Source: Todiramphus chloris collaris
Taxonomy: Eukaryota > Chordata > Aves > Coraciiformes > Alcedinidae
DNA length: 64,000 nt
Direction of reading: 5' to 3'
NCBI GenBank assembly: GCA_025345505.1
Contig: JANVCC010000270.1
Span: 2,276,269-2,340,268 of the forward strand
A program made the translations under genes and the position numbers. Below, piece after piece: positions 45,401 to 57,400 of the stretch. The number at the start of each line of letters is the position of its first letter. The first letter of the stretch is position 1. The notes beneath the pieces were generated by a model that searched no databases, had not been told where the DNA came from, and saw only the letters and a list, made by a program, of their open reading frames with translations.

Positions 45401-48400
45401 CAGTGCTGGGGGAACGGTTGGACTTGATGATCTTAAAGGTCTCTTCCAACCAAAATGATTCTATGATTATAACCACTTACCCTCTCTTAGTGTGTTCTGT
45501 AGAATATTGTTATCATTTTCTGGGACATAATGAACCTGAACCACCACAGGAAAAACCTGCATTACCTTTATTTTATGTTTCCAGATGATCCCTCCAGAAG
45601 TGCATGAAACTAGATTGAAATCTTCCTGACAGTGTCATCCCAAATGCCTACAGATGATCTCTGCTGGCTGCTCACTGACACGAACCCCTAGTGCCTGGGG
45701 GTGGGTTGCACACTCACACTAGGTTCAGTTGTGGTGCACACGGGGTGTCCTCTCTTCTAGCTGAAATGGGAGGAGGTGCGAGGTGGGGAGTGCATCCTGC
45801 CGTTGAGGCCACGGAGATGCAAAACCCCTCCCCAGTTCTGGCAGTAGCTGTGATTTAATGCACGCGTTTGGACCCTCTGTGGACAGAAAAATCTTCCAGG
45901 ACTGAACTCTGATTAGCAGTTCATTTCATTTTCAGAGATACAGCATGTGTGAGCATGTTGATAGAAAAATCAATGCCAGAGTAAATAACTGCCTCTTGTT
46001 GAGGATTAATATTATTCTAGTGAAGTTAAAAGAAAGTGATGTTTAGTTCCAGCTTGGTGCCACAACATGCTTTGCTTACTTTGTTTTTTTCCTGTTCGTT
46101 CTGAAGGACAGAGTAATGAGGTCCATCAACATTTTATTGGCAAAATAAATCCCAGCTGGGTTCTGTTTTGTTCAGCACGGCTGTGTCAGTGTGGGATGAG
46201 ATCAAAAAGCCATCTCTTCCTGCTTGAAGCACCAGGACCATGCTGGGCCACTGCACTGTGAGGGCATGTGGAGAATTTGCCAAGACTTTGGGTGATGAGG
46301 TGGGATGCAGGGCATGGAGCTGGTCCCAGGAGACAGGGTGGAGCCTGTGTTTTTGCAGTCTTAGAACCTCAGGGAAACTTCTGAAAAATCAGGAGTGATA
46401 TCCACCAACTCCCACTAGGACGGTGGTTGCTTCTTGTCCTCAAAAATATAGGACACTGTGTGACACTTTTGCTCTGCTGAAGTGAACTGCAGTCAGGATG
46501 TGCTGTGCTTTATGGAATGGTTTGGTTGATAGTATGTTTTCATAATTTTCTTTCATATTTTATTGGTAATAAGGACTTTCCAATGACTGTGGATCCTCTT
46601 TTAATTTGCCTTCTGTCAAACTAGCAGTGGAAACCTATCATGCTTCTTAAAAATAATCAGTCCTCATAACATCCCTTTTAAAAGGTGAAGCTTAGGTGAT
46701 GAATATTTAATTTAATTTCCAATAGCTTTCTTTTTCTTTCTTTGTTTTAGGAGTTGAAATATGGGGATGGTGTCCAGATTAGAGCAAACAGAGAACTGGA
46801 GGAGTGTTTTGCAGAGGCAAATGACCAAATGGATATCCTGGACGGGCTCATCAGAGAGATGAGGCAGATGGGCCAGCCCTGTGACATGTATCAGAAAAGG
46901 TATTGCCTGGGGAGGGGATGTGGCTGATGAACACTTGTGGTATCTCATTGCTCACCCTCCCTGGTGTTGCAGAATGTGACAGAAATCAAGGTCGGGGGGG
47001 AAAATAAGTCTTTTTTTTTGGGCCATGCTAACATGGAGGAGGGCCTTGCAGTAATATACACAGAATTCCCCACCTTGGTTGTCCTCATGAAATTCTAGCC
47101 AGTAGATTTCTTTCCACAGCCTGTGCTTTCAGTACCGTGCTTGGAATGCTCGGTGGTCCAGCCGGAGAGATGAATGCCATCGTTGCCGTGTTTGCTGGCT
47201 GTTCTCCTTGCAGACACTCAGTGCTTCCTTCCCTTTCAGGCTGCTTCAGCTTCAAGAGCAAATGCGTGCCCTGTACAAAGCCATCAGCGTTCCCCGTGCC
47301 AGGAGGGCCAGCTACAAAGGCAGCGGCTGCTTCTCCTCTCAGAGCGGCTCGGGCTGGGACGAGTACACGAAACGTGTCACCAGTGAATGTTTAAACTGGA
47401 TGAGGCAGCAGAAGGTAAATCTGTGCAAACCCGGAGGCAACGCCGAGACCTGCTGTGGGTTTTGAATGTCTCCCCACGTGTGGTACTGTCCCGGGTGCCA
47501 GCAGAAAATGAAAAGTACACAAGTGCTGGGACATTGTTCCAAGTTCCTCTTTTTTCTAATATTGTAGATAGAGTGAGTTTCCCCTGAAATACAGAACATG
47601 CATTTGGGCCTTCTTTGGCAGAGGAAAAAACCATGAAGTTAGATTTGAAAGCTCTGTGAGCCACAGCTGTTAACAAAAGACATTGGCATGTTTGTATTGG
47701 AGATTATTATGCTTAATACTTCCTTCCTTCCTTCCTTCCTTCCTTCCTTCCTTCCTGGGAGGGCTGGAACCCCTCTGCTGGGAGCCAGGCTGGGAGAGCT
47801 GGGGGGGTTCAGCCTGCAGAGGAGAAGGCTCCCCAAGGGGAGACCTCCTGGGGGCCTTGCAGGACTTGAAGGGGCCTGGCAGGAAGATGGGGACAGACTT
47901 TTGAGCAGGGCCTGTTGGGATAGGACTTTTAACTAAAAGAGGGAGATTCAGACTGGAGAGAAGGGAGAGATTGTTGGTGCTGAGGGTGGGGAGAGCCTGT
48001 GCCAGGCTGCCCAGAGAGGTGGTGGCTGCCCCATCCCTGGCACCATTGCGGGGGAGGTTGCCCGGGGCTCTGAGCACCCTGCTCTAGCTGCAGATGGCCC
48101 TGCTCCCTGCAGGGGGGTGGCACTGGGTGGCCTTTCAAGGTCCCTTCCAACCCAAACCAGTCTGTGATTCTATAGGACCAGCTTTGCAAATTTAACCATT
48201 GTCTAATAGTTGTTCTCCACCTCTAATTTGTCCTTGTCACAGTGGGAGCCAGAAGGTAGAGCTGATTGCTGCAGGGCTGGGCTTTCAGAAGTCCCTGTTG
48301 AAACACACAGGAAAATGCTGAAGTTTCTGCCTGTTGCATTCCCAAAATAAATCTGCCTGTGCAGAGCTGTTGCCGGTGTAACCTGGGGTAGAAAACACAC

Positions 48401-51400
48401 GTTGAGAGCCCATCATCTGTTTGTGTGCTGCCAAAGTGCAAGCTGTGTGTTTGTGGTTGGCCAGCCCTTTCTGAGAGCCAGGGAGGGGGAGATGGAACAA
48501 GGTGGCCAAAGTTACACTTTGCAGGCTCGTAAATGGAAATTGCATCATTTTTATCTCTCTTTATTGGGTTGTTGCTTAGTGATCCTGTCGTTGCTATCTG
48601 CACTTGGGGTTTGCCAGCTGGCTGCTTTGCAAGCCAGATGAGGAGGGGAGAGCTCTGTACAGTTCCCAGACTTTTATGGTGGGACTGGTCACAGTCTCAA
48701 CTTTCAGTGCCCTCCCAGCCTGTGGTGTGTTTCAGAGGAGGAAGGGGAAGTGGAGATGCACTCCTGGAGTGGTAACGTGTGTGAGTGTTGTGCCCGGACA
48801 GCCCCAGCAGAGAGGCTGGCTCTGCACTCACCATGGCAGGGCAGGTTCATCGTCAGACCTGCCATGGTTTCGGGGGTGATGTTGGACAGACCCTGGGCAC
48901 ACTTCCAGTGATGAAAGGTGGTGAACCTGCTGCAGCTCCCAAAGGCACGGCCAGGCACCCTGCTCAGGCACCCTGCTCAGACACCCCTTGCCAAGCACAG
49001 GGAGCGTAAGCAAGCGCTTTGTGCCTGTGTTCTTGCGCAAAACCTCCTGTGAAAGTAAAAGGTTGTCGCTCTCTCTCCCTTTTCCAGTCCCTAAGGCAAA
49101 GCTGAGGTGGGGCCAGTAAGGATTTAGCTCCCTTTTGGGCTTTTTCAGGTTTTTTTTTTCTTAGGGAAAAAGAGAGCAGCCCTGTGGAGTAGCACTTGGG
49201 GGTGAAAAGCTGGGCAGGAGCTGACCCCGTGCGCTCACAGCCCAGCAGCCACGGGCACCCTGGGCTGACCCCCTGGCAGCGTGGGCAGCAGGGGAGGGGG
49301 GCATCCTGCCCCTCTGCTCCCAGGGCTCTGGGGAGAGAGACCCCCCTGCAGTGCTGGTCCAGCTCTGGAGTCCTCAGCACAGCAGAGACAGGGACCTGTT
49401 GCAGATGTCCCTGCTCGCTGCGGGGGGATTGGACTAGATGTCCTTTAAAGGTGCCTTCCAACCCAAACCAGTCTGTGATACTCTGATTCTATAAAAATGT
49501 AGTTTGAACTTTCCTCTGTGCCTCTCCTTTCCATTGTGCCTCGCTCTGTCCCATTCCCTGCTGACATCAGGACTAGGGTAGTGTTTCACCTTGTAAAGTG
49601 GCAAGATGCGGGGGAAAAAGGTCTGAGCCGCTTTCGTTTTCTGCCGGTGTTTGTCTGCTTTCTGCCTGGATGGTTTGCTGACAGGAGAATCAGGTGGGTC
49701 AAATTTCCAGCGTGGCATTAGGGAAAGTGCAGTGAAATCCAGACAGCCTTTGTTGGTGTACTGGCTCCCAGCCACGGCTGTTGCTACAGCCTCCTTACGC
49801 TGTTTAAATATAGCGAGAAGGGTCAAAGTCCTTCAGCTTTCAGATGACTGAATGCAAAATGGTTTTGTTTCTTGGATCATTTTCAGCACTGCCTTTGAAC
49901 CTCTATGCCTGAGCGTGGTTTGGGCTTTATTGGCAACTGTTGACTCATGGAGAGCTGGTTCCAGGCTGGTAGTGACCACATTTGGTCCCAGCCCAAGGTG
50001 AAGGTTCCTGTCTCTTGGTGGTGCCGGTGTGCAGGCAGGCGTTCAGGTTGGGATGGAGTTCTCCTTCACGACAGAAAAGGTGATTCAGAGTGTGAGAAGC
50101 TGAACTGTGAATTCAGTGGCTTCTTGTTTTCTGAAATTAATGAAACAAAGAACTGCCCTCGGATAGTTTTTGAGTTAGTAATTACCCGGGTGTGTTACTG
50201 CTTTTCAAAGGCTGTTCCTAGAGATTCTCACTCAGCATGCTATGATAAACATTGCCAAAATGCAACACAAACACACGTTCTCTAAGCATTTCAGTTTATA
50301 TTATTGGTTCTCATTTAGTTTGACTGCATTTAACTAAACTTTCTGGAGTTTACAGGACAGTAATGAAAATGGAAATGGAGTATGCTGGGCTACAGAACTC
50401 AACTCTGGGCATTTCCCCCTGAACTGCATAAACAGCATTGTTTGATAAAGCCATCATTTGTTTTCAGAGTGCCAAGAGTGTAACTGTACTGTAGAACATA
50501 AAAGAACAGCTTGATCCAAAGAAAACTAGATGAAAGTACACTACTCAGTGTGCTTCAGCTCATCTAATTTTAAGCAGCTTGAATATTTTTCCCTGCTTTT
50601 GTTTCTTCTGCTTTGGGAGCTGTCACACAGTTGAAGTGGTGACAATTTCAAGAAATTGTGACCGCTTTTGTGAACTTCCCTTTGTTAAGTTTTACTCTAC
50701 TGCATAGAAGTTTTACTCTACTGCATAGTCACATCCCCTTCAGCTCAGTTCCATTATGCCCCTGATTTAGACAATCACGTTGGCAATGGAAATTGAGAAA
50801 CGCTGTCTCTTTCTCCCAGGCTGAAATGGAGCTGGTGAAATGGGGCTTTGATGCCGCCTCCATCGAGCAGCAAATCGGGGACCATCGGAGAACTCACAAT
50901 GCCATTGGAGACTATCGCTGGCACTTGGACAAAGTCAAAACTGATCTGGTAATTGCTGTCTTCCCTTCCAGGGAGCTTAGTCTGGGTTGGTGTCATTGGC
51001 TCGCTGGTGTCCTGCGATGAAAAGAAGAATGCTGAATAGCTCAGCTTCTCTTCAGAAATCGCTGGTGTCATGATAGCAGCTGCTTTTAACCCCCATCTTT
51101 ATTATTTCATGGTTATTTTGTGTCCTGCTTCTGTCCCCAGAATTTGAAAGTTTACTATCTCTTTAACATTTTGTTGTTGAGTACCAAGGCTGGCAAATAA
51201 ACATTGCAACGTTTTGTGTGAGGAGAAGAATGGCTGAGAATGATTATTCTCCCTTTTTGTCCAGGTACCTTAAAATTGGAAAGTGAAAGGATAAGGTGGG
51301 TGCTTTGATCCAGCCTTGAGCAATGAGGAAATTTATGGGGAAAAATTCTGGGCTAGGCTTAGAGCTTTTTCCTTTTTTAACTGAGGCTTCTGTTGCCCTT

Positions 51401-54400
51401 TGGATTTTGTGATTGGAATAAAGTAGTCACTGGAAACGCGGTGGTTAACTACCTCTCCTGTCAGCCCAGCAGCAGATACAGGAGGGAGGAGGCTCTTTTC
51501 TGTTAATGGCTCACATGGACAGGGGGAGATGGATCTAAAGAAAAGGCACTTTGTTCTGGAGCTTTTATTTCTCAGCCATGCTGAAGAGTGGAAGGGGTGT
51601 TGTTGCTTTCCCTCCAGGAAAGGTGATGGTCTGGTTTTACATGTCATGTGGTGCTCTGGTGGTGCAGATCTACTCCCCTGTGCTTCTTGCAGGCATTTGC
51701 AGGTCACCACCTGTAGCTGCAGTGTTATGATACTGGCACTGTAGAGGAAATAGCAAATAGGCAACTTGTAAAAGGCTCACTGAATATTTGCTGTCTCTGT
51801 TTCAGCGGGAGAAGGCTGCGGTTCATCAGCTGGAGGAAGAATACGAAGGACTGCTGGTGAGCATGAGATGTGTTCATTTCTGATACCTCTGTGAGTGCTC
51901 TTCTTGCTTCATTAACACCCGTGTGATTGTCTAAGGATGCTTCAGATTTCAACAGAGTGATGGAGGCATATTTAAATAATTCTATTCAGCTGGAAACTGA
52001 CAGCACTTCATAGTTTCTGTAAGGTTCAGTGTGAGTCACAAACTTGAGATTAATTCATTAGCTTCTGTATAAATGACTTACCCTCATAAGGAAGTTTCTA
52101 ACTGGCATCTGGTGCAGGGAGTTGGGCATTAAGTGGATGAAGAGTAGAACTTTACCCCCGTAATGGGAGTAAACCTAGCAATGAAGTTAGTCTGTGTGTA
52201 AAGCTTAGAAAGTTACTCAAGGGTGGGATTAGAACCTAATTGTATGTAGGGCTGTTCCTCTTTCCCACTGAGGGTTGTCATGTAAAACACAGGGAGAATC
52301 TTGTGCAAACAGTAGATTTAACTCTTGGGATTGGAAGCCGATTTCTGTATGGCTTTCAAGCAGCAGGATGTGTATTGTGACATGAGGACAGAGAAGGAAT
52401 CTTCTCATTGAGTGTCATCACTTCAAAGATGCTGCTACAACATCAAGAATGTAGTATGAGTAGCAGATGCAAGTAGAAGTGATGTTAAATGTTCAGACAT
52501 GTCTTGTACTTTCCTCTTGCCTTCTTGCTTGCCTGTGTGTCTACTACACTTGTGCTTAAAATGACTTTTGGAAGCTGCTGACCTCAGGTTCCCATTGTTC
52601 TATAAATCTAGACATGTTCTCCACTGTCCATTGCCAGCAGGTTTCATAGCTCTATAAAGCCAGGCACATTATCTGCTGTCCATTGCCAACAGGTTTTATA
52701 GATGTGTGGGGTTTGCTGTTGTTTTAGTTTGGGGAAAAAAAAAACTAAAGAAGAAAGGGATAAGCTGTGCTTTTGGCTTCCCCTTCTCCACCCAGCAGAG
52801 GCATATTTGTGTTGATGGCTTCTCATTTCTGGTACTCCTTGCAGAAATACTCCTTTGAGAGAATGGATCAGCTCCGTCAATTCCAGAACCTCATCCAAGC
52901 CACCAGCAGAGAGATCATGTGGATCAATGACTGTGAGGAAGAGGAGCTTCTCTATGACTGGAGTGACAGGAACACTGACATCGCCAGGAAGCAGGAGGCC
53001 TTCTCTGTAAGACAGCTCAACTTCCTTGTGCTTTCCATGGGTCCTCTGCTGGGATGGTGAGGGAGGAACAGCCTGGCTCAGGGGGTCTGATCATAGGGCG
53101 TACGCTACATCACTCTTTTGAAGTTCTTGGGGATTTTTGTTAACACTTTTGCATTAAGTATGGTATGACAAGCTTTTGAGTCAAGATTGGACATCTACTG
53201 GAAGATTGTGCTCCCATTCAACCAGTTGTCATGGTTTCTTTTGCCCTTGGAAGCTGGCCCTACCAGTCCAGCCTGCTGTGGACGAGTAATCTCTCACAGC
53301 TTGTGCACACAGTTGTTCTGTTGGCACACCAAACTAGCTGACTTGAATCAAACAGTTTAATTCCCCCTGTTAGGACCCTGTAGTGGTTCAGGGGTCCCTG
53401 AATTTGGCCCCAGTTGTCTGTCACCGGGAGGTACAGTTGCACCAGAGGGAACTTCTCTCTTGTTGGCTTTGCCAGCACACAGTCAGAGGGAGCTTGCAGA
53501 GCTCCTTGTCTTCTGTGAGTACGCAGGGAAATGGAGCACGTGCATTTCTTTAACCCACATTGGTGCTGATCACCACATTGAAAAAGGAATGAAAGTTCAC
53601 GCTGTTTAAGGCTTCAGTTGTTCTGGTTGTTGCAAGGTGCAGTCATTTTTGCTTCCATTATTCCTGGGAAAGGCAGAACTTTGGGTGCTTTGCTCTGTGA
53701 AGCGGCAAGCCTAGAGACTTGATTGTACCTCCTTTGATTCCACTGTCTTCATAGTTAACTTCACTACCCTGACTAAAATTACCATGCAGTGTGAGCAGGG
53801 ATAATTTTACATTATCACAACTATCTAGAAAACTCTAAGTATTAATCATCCTGTGCAGCGTACACTTGGGGGCTTGTTTAATGCTGTGTTTTGGGTGTTT
53901 AGAAACGTATGAGTGAACTGGAGCTTAAAGAGAAAGAACTCAACAAGCTAAAGCAAGAAAGTGACCAGCTAGTGCTCAACCTGCACCCTGCTTCAGACAA
54001 AATTGAGGTGAGTTAAGGCTGTCTCTGCTTTCCTTTGCTCCTTTAATTGCTACACGGGAAAAGTCCTCGGTGAAAGTCTGAAAATGAAAGGCTGCATTTC
54101 AGCCTGAGAAGGGTTTGCCTGCCAAAAAAGCCTGTCCATTCTTATCCGTGAGCTGCTCTAATACATGTTACTGCCTTCCTCTACAAACATGGCCACGACA
54201 ACTGCAGGCTTCTTAAGAGCTCTGGGGAGAGCTCTCATTGCTCTCACATTGGATGATAAATGCACGTAAAAATTAATAAGAGGCTTTGGGATTTGTCCGA
54301 GCGTATTGAAGTTGCTGAAGCTTGCTTGAGTTGACTGGAGAGCAGGGGAATTTATGGTCGGGAGGCATGGCCTTGTTCTTCTGCTATCGTCCTAGGCATG

Positions 54401-57400
54401 GTCTGAAGAAAGACACACCCTTTGTTGAGGGTTTATATTTAATCCAGGGACAAATAGCTTCTGCAGCTGAAATTCACAGTGCATTTCTACAGCTTAGCCA
54501 AGACATTTTTGCTTTCACAGCTTGGTGTACATTTCCCTTTCAATTACAAAAGGAGCAACAACTTGTAAAATCTCATTTTATTAGGAAATGCTGTAGTTGC
54601 TATAATTGGAAGAGTACATAAGAACCCTCAAACTGAAAGAAGCTAATAGGATTAAAAAAAAAAAAAAGGAGTCCTTTCTGCTTCTCAGTGTATTTACTTT
54701 AGCTGTTACCACGCCGTGGAAAATCACCATCCTTGTAAGCTCCAGTAGTAAAAGTTGTGTGTAATTTTCTGAAGAATATACATGAGGACTGCCTCAGAAG
54801 TTTGAATTTCAAAGTAGCCATTGTAAAAAAAATCCTATTTGACAGTGGTCCTTAGGAGAAGATGACAGTTTGTAATTGAAATATTTTTATTTGCACTACT
54901 GTTTGTGCATTTCACCTTTTGCTCGTGCACTTCAGGCTTTATGCTGATCAAACAAAATTCAGGTCATGAACAGATTTCTGTGTCCCACAAGCAGGTATTT
55001 AACTCATTCCAGATTTTTCACTTGTATTTGTGTGGAGCATAAATAGTTTTGCCTGAGTCTAGGTGTGGGAGAGAAATCAGTGCAGTGTTTTGAGTTCTGT
55101 ATGTTACTATTTTTGTTAGGCCTATATGGATACACTACAAACTCAGTGGAGCTGGATTCTGCAGATCACCAAATGCATTGATGTTCATCTGAAAGAGAAT
55201 GCAGCTTACTTCCAGGTGAGGAGTCATGTGGAGATTTTGCACAACTTTTGTAGAAAGTGTGATGATTTTTTTTTTTTCTTTTTTTTTTTTTTAACTTATT
55301 TTTTTCTGTACCAAAATATTTCTAAATCCCTGCACAGTTGTGTAACACAGTTACCATCTTAAACACTGCTGCCTGACAGATGTGAACTGGGTTTTCTTCT
55401 GAAAGGTATCCATTGATATCTAGCAGACATTTTTTTAAGAGCTGCATCCAACTGAAATCACAACTTTTCTCCTGTAGTTCTTTGAAGAGGCCCAAGCCAC
55501 AGAGTGCTACCTGAAAAACTTACAAGACTCCATCAGAAAGAAGTTCATCTGTGATAAAAGCATGTCACTGCAGTCTTTGCTGGAGCAGATCAAAGAGCTG
55601 GAGGTACTGTCACAGTCACCTGAAAGGTTATCTTCTGCTTTCCTTGGAAATCAGTTGCCCCCTCTCTTCAGATACCAAATCTGAACCCAGGTGTACTGCA
55701 GCTTTTAGCTACAGTCCTATATAAATGTGAAACCTTAATGGTATATTCCTCCCTATTTCCTAGCAAAACCTACAAACAGATCAGTGTTGCTTTAATTTGC
55801 ATAATACTGCTTGGGAGCTCTGATTTCTTCTTCAATCTGAAATGATCCCAACAAATTCCCATGTTTCTCACTTGCTAACTAAAAAAAGGGGAAGACATCT
55901 ATTCCTAGGTGGTAGAATACATTTTTCCTCAAAGGATAAGTGTATTTAATAAATGATTCATTGTGTCACTGTAGTCTCTTTGAAAGGACTAAATCAGCTT
56001 TTGTAGCTATTTGCTCACCATGATTTAGGCACTACAGTCCAAATTGAGTATGTGAGAGGAAAAAATGGTCAGTGATGTAAAAGGGCAATTGATGAAGAGT
56101 GTTCTGTAGTTGGTACTTTGTTTTTTTGGTCAACATTCATGTTATAATAGATTTCCATTTTCCTGTGTTTCTTACACATCACTTTAGCCACACAGCAGAT
56201 CCATATGAAAAACCTGCTCTGCAAGTTTTGCAACCTTTGCAACTTGTCAGAGCTGCAAAGATACTTACTTTGATGTCTCCTCTTTTTTTTTTAAACTGGA
56301 GTTTTACTTTAGCTCCGGTGGGATGAGTTTTTGGCCTATAAAGGAAGTTTTGCCTCCCGTGAGCTCCAGATGTATCCCTGTCTTAAAAAAGCAGTGGGAA
56401 CTAGTTGTGGTTTCTTTTTAGATCAAATTTGTAACACACGATTCATCTTTGCAGAATGAACGAGAGAGAATTCTTGAATACAAGAGGCAAGTGCAGAGTT
56501 TGGTGAATAAATCCAAGAAGATTGTGCAGCTGAAGCCGCGAAACCCCGACTACAGGAGTAACAAGCCCATTATCCTCAAGGCTCTGTGTGACTACAAACA
56601 GGATCTGGTATGGTATCTGGCTTTGGCTGAGAATCAACACCACGTAAACTAAACGTGGCAAATGATGTAGTAAAGGAACTGTTGAGCTGATAAGAGTAAC
56701 CCCTTTGTCTGCTTTTGGTCAGCATTTGAATTCCTTCGACAAAAAAGCTTGCAATTGTGAATAAACAAGCTAGGTTCAGATTCATTGATAAATCTAGTCA
56801 AAATTATTAGTCCATTAAGTAGCATGAATACTTATACTTCAAATTGAGACTCGAGGAGAAGCGGTTAGTCTGGACTGATCTCTTGCCCCAGTATGAAGCC
56901 AAGATGCAAACCTGGACCTGGCAGCTGGGAAGTACTCCCCACTTCCGTGATCCAGATGCATCTTCCTTGTGTCTCTCCTAGAAACCCCATCTTACATAAC
57001 TAAAGAAAACCAAGTTGTTCTGTGTTCCTTCCAGAAAACGGTGCGCAAAGGAGATGAATGTATCCTGAAAGACAACAACGAGCGCAGCAAGTGGCTGGTG
57101 ACTGGCCCTGGAGGAGTGGATATGCTGGTGCCATCTGTTAGTCTTATCATCCCACCCCCCAATCCGTTAGCTGTGGATCTTGCTACCAAGTGAGTTGGAC
57201 ACTTAGCACTGGGAGGAGATAGAAGGGTTTGCTCAAAATAGCAACCAGTCACAAAGTCTGGTCTGTGCCTTGATCAGAGTGCCCGTGCGCCCTGTAAGGG
57301 TGGAGGATTAAGGACTAGAACCTTGACTTGAGGAAATTCATGTCAGTGAAGCTTGCTGGGATCTAATAACATTTCAAAAGTTTACCAGGTTTTTTCTCAT

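Larger units (their letters stand above)
47415..50819 (+). other. DSP: DSP intron 4, repeat-rich
   Basis: 3.4 kb containing a TTCC microsatellite, two CR1 copies (47757-48176, 49200-49492), a 13-bp doublet at 48952-48977 and a perfect 21-bp tandem duplication at 50687-50728. Confidence 0.65.
50949..52844 (+). other. DSP: DSP introns 5 and 6
   Basis: Flank the 51-base exon 6. Unique sequence except a diverged 52-bp tandem duplication at 52599-52702. Confidence 0.55.
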
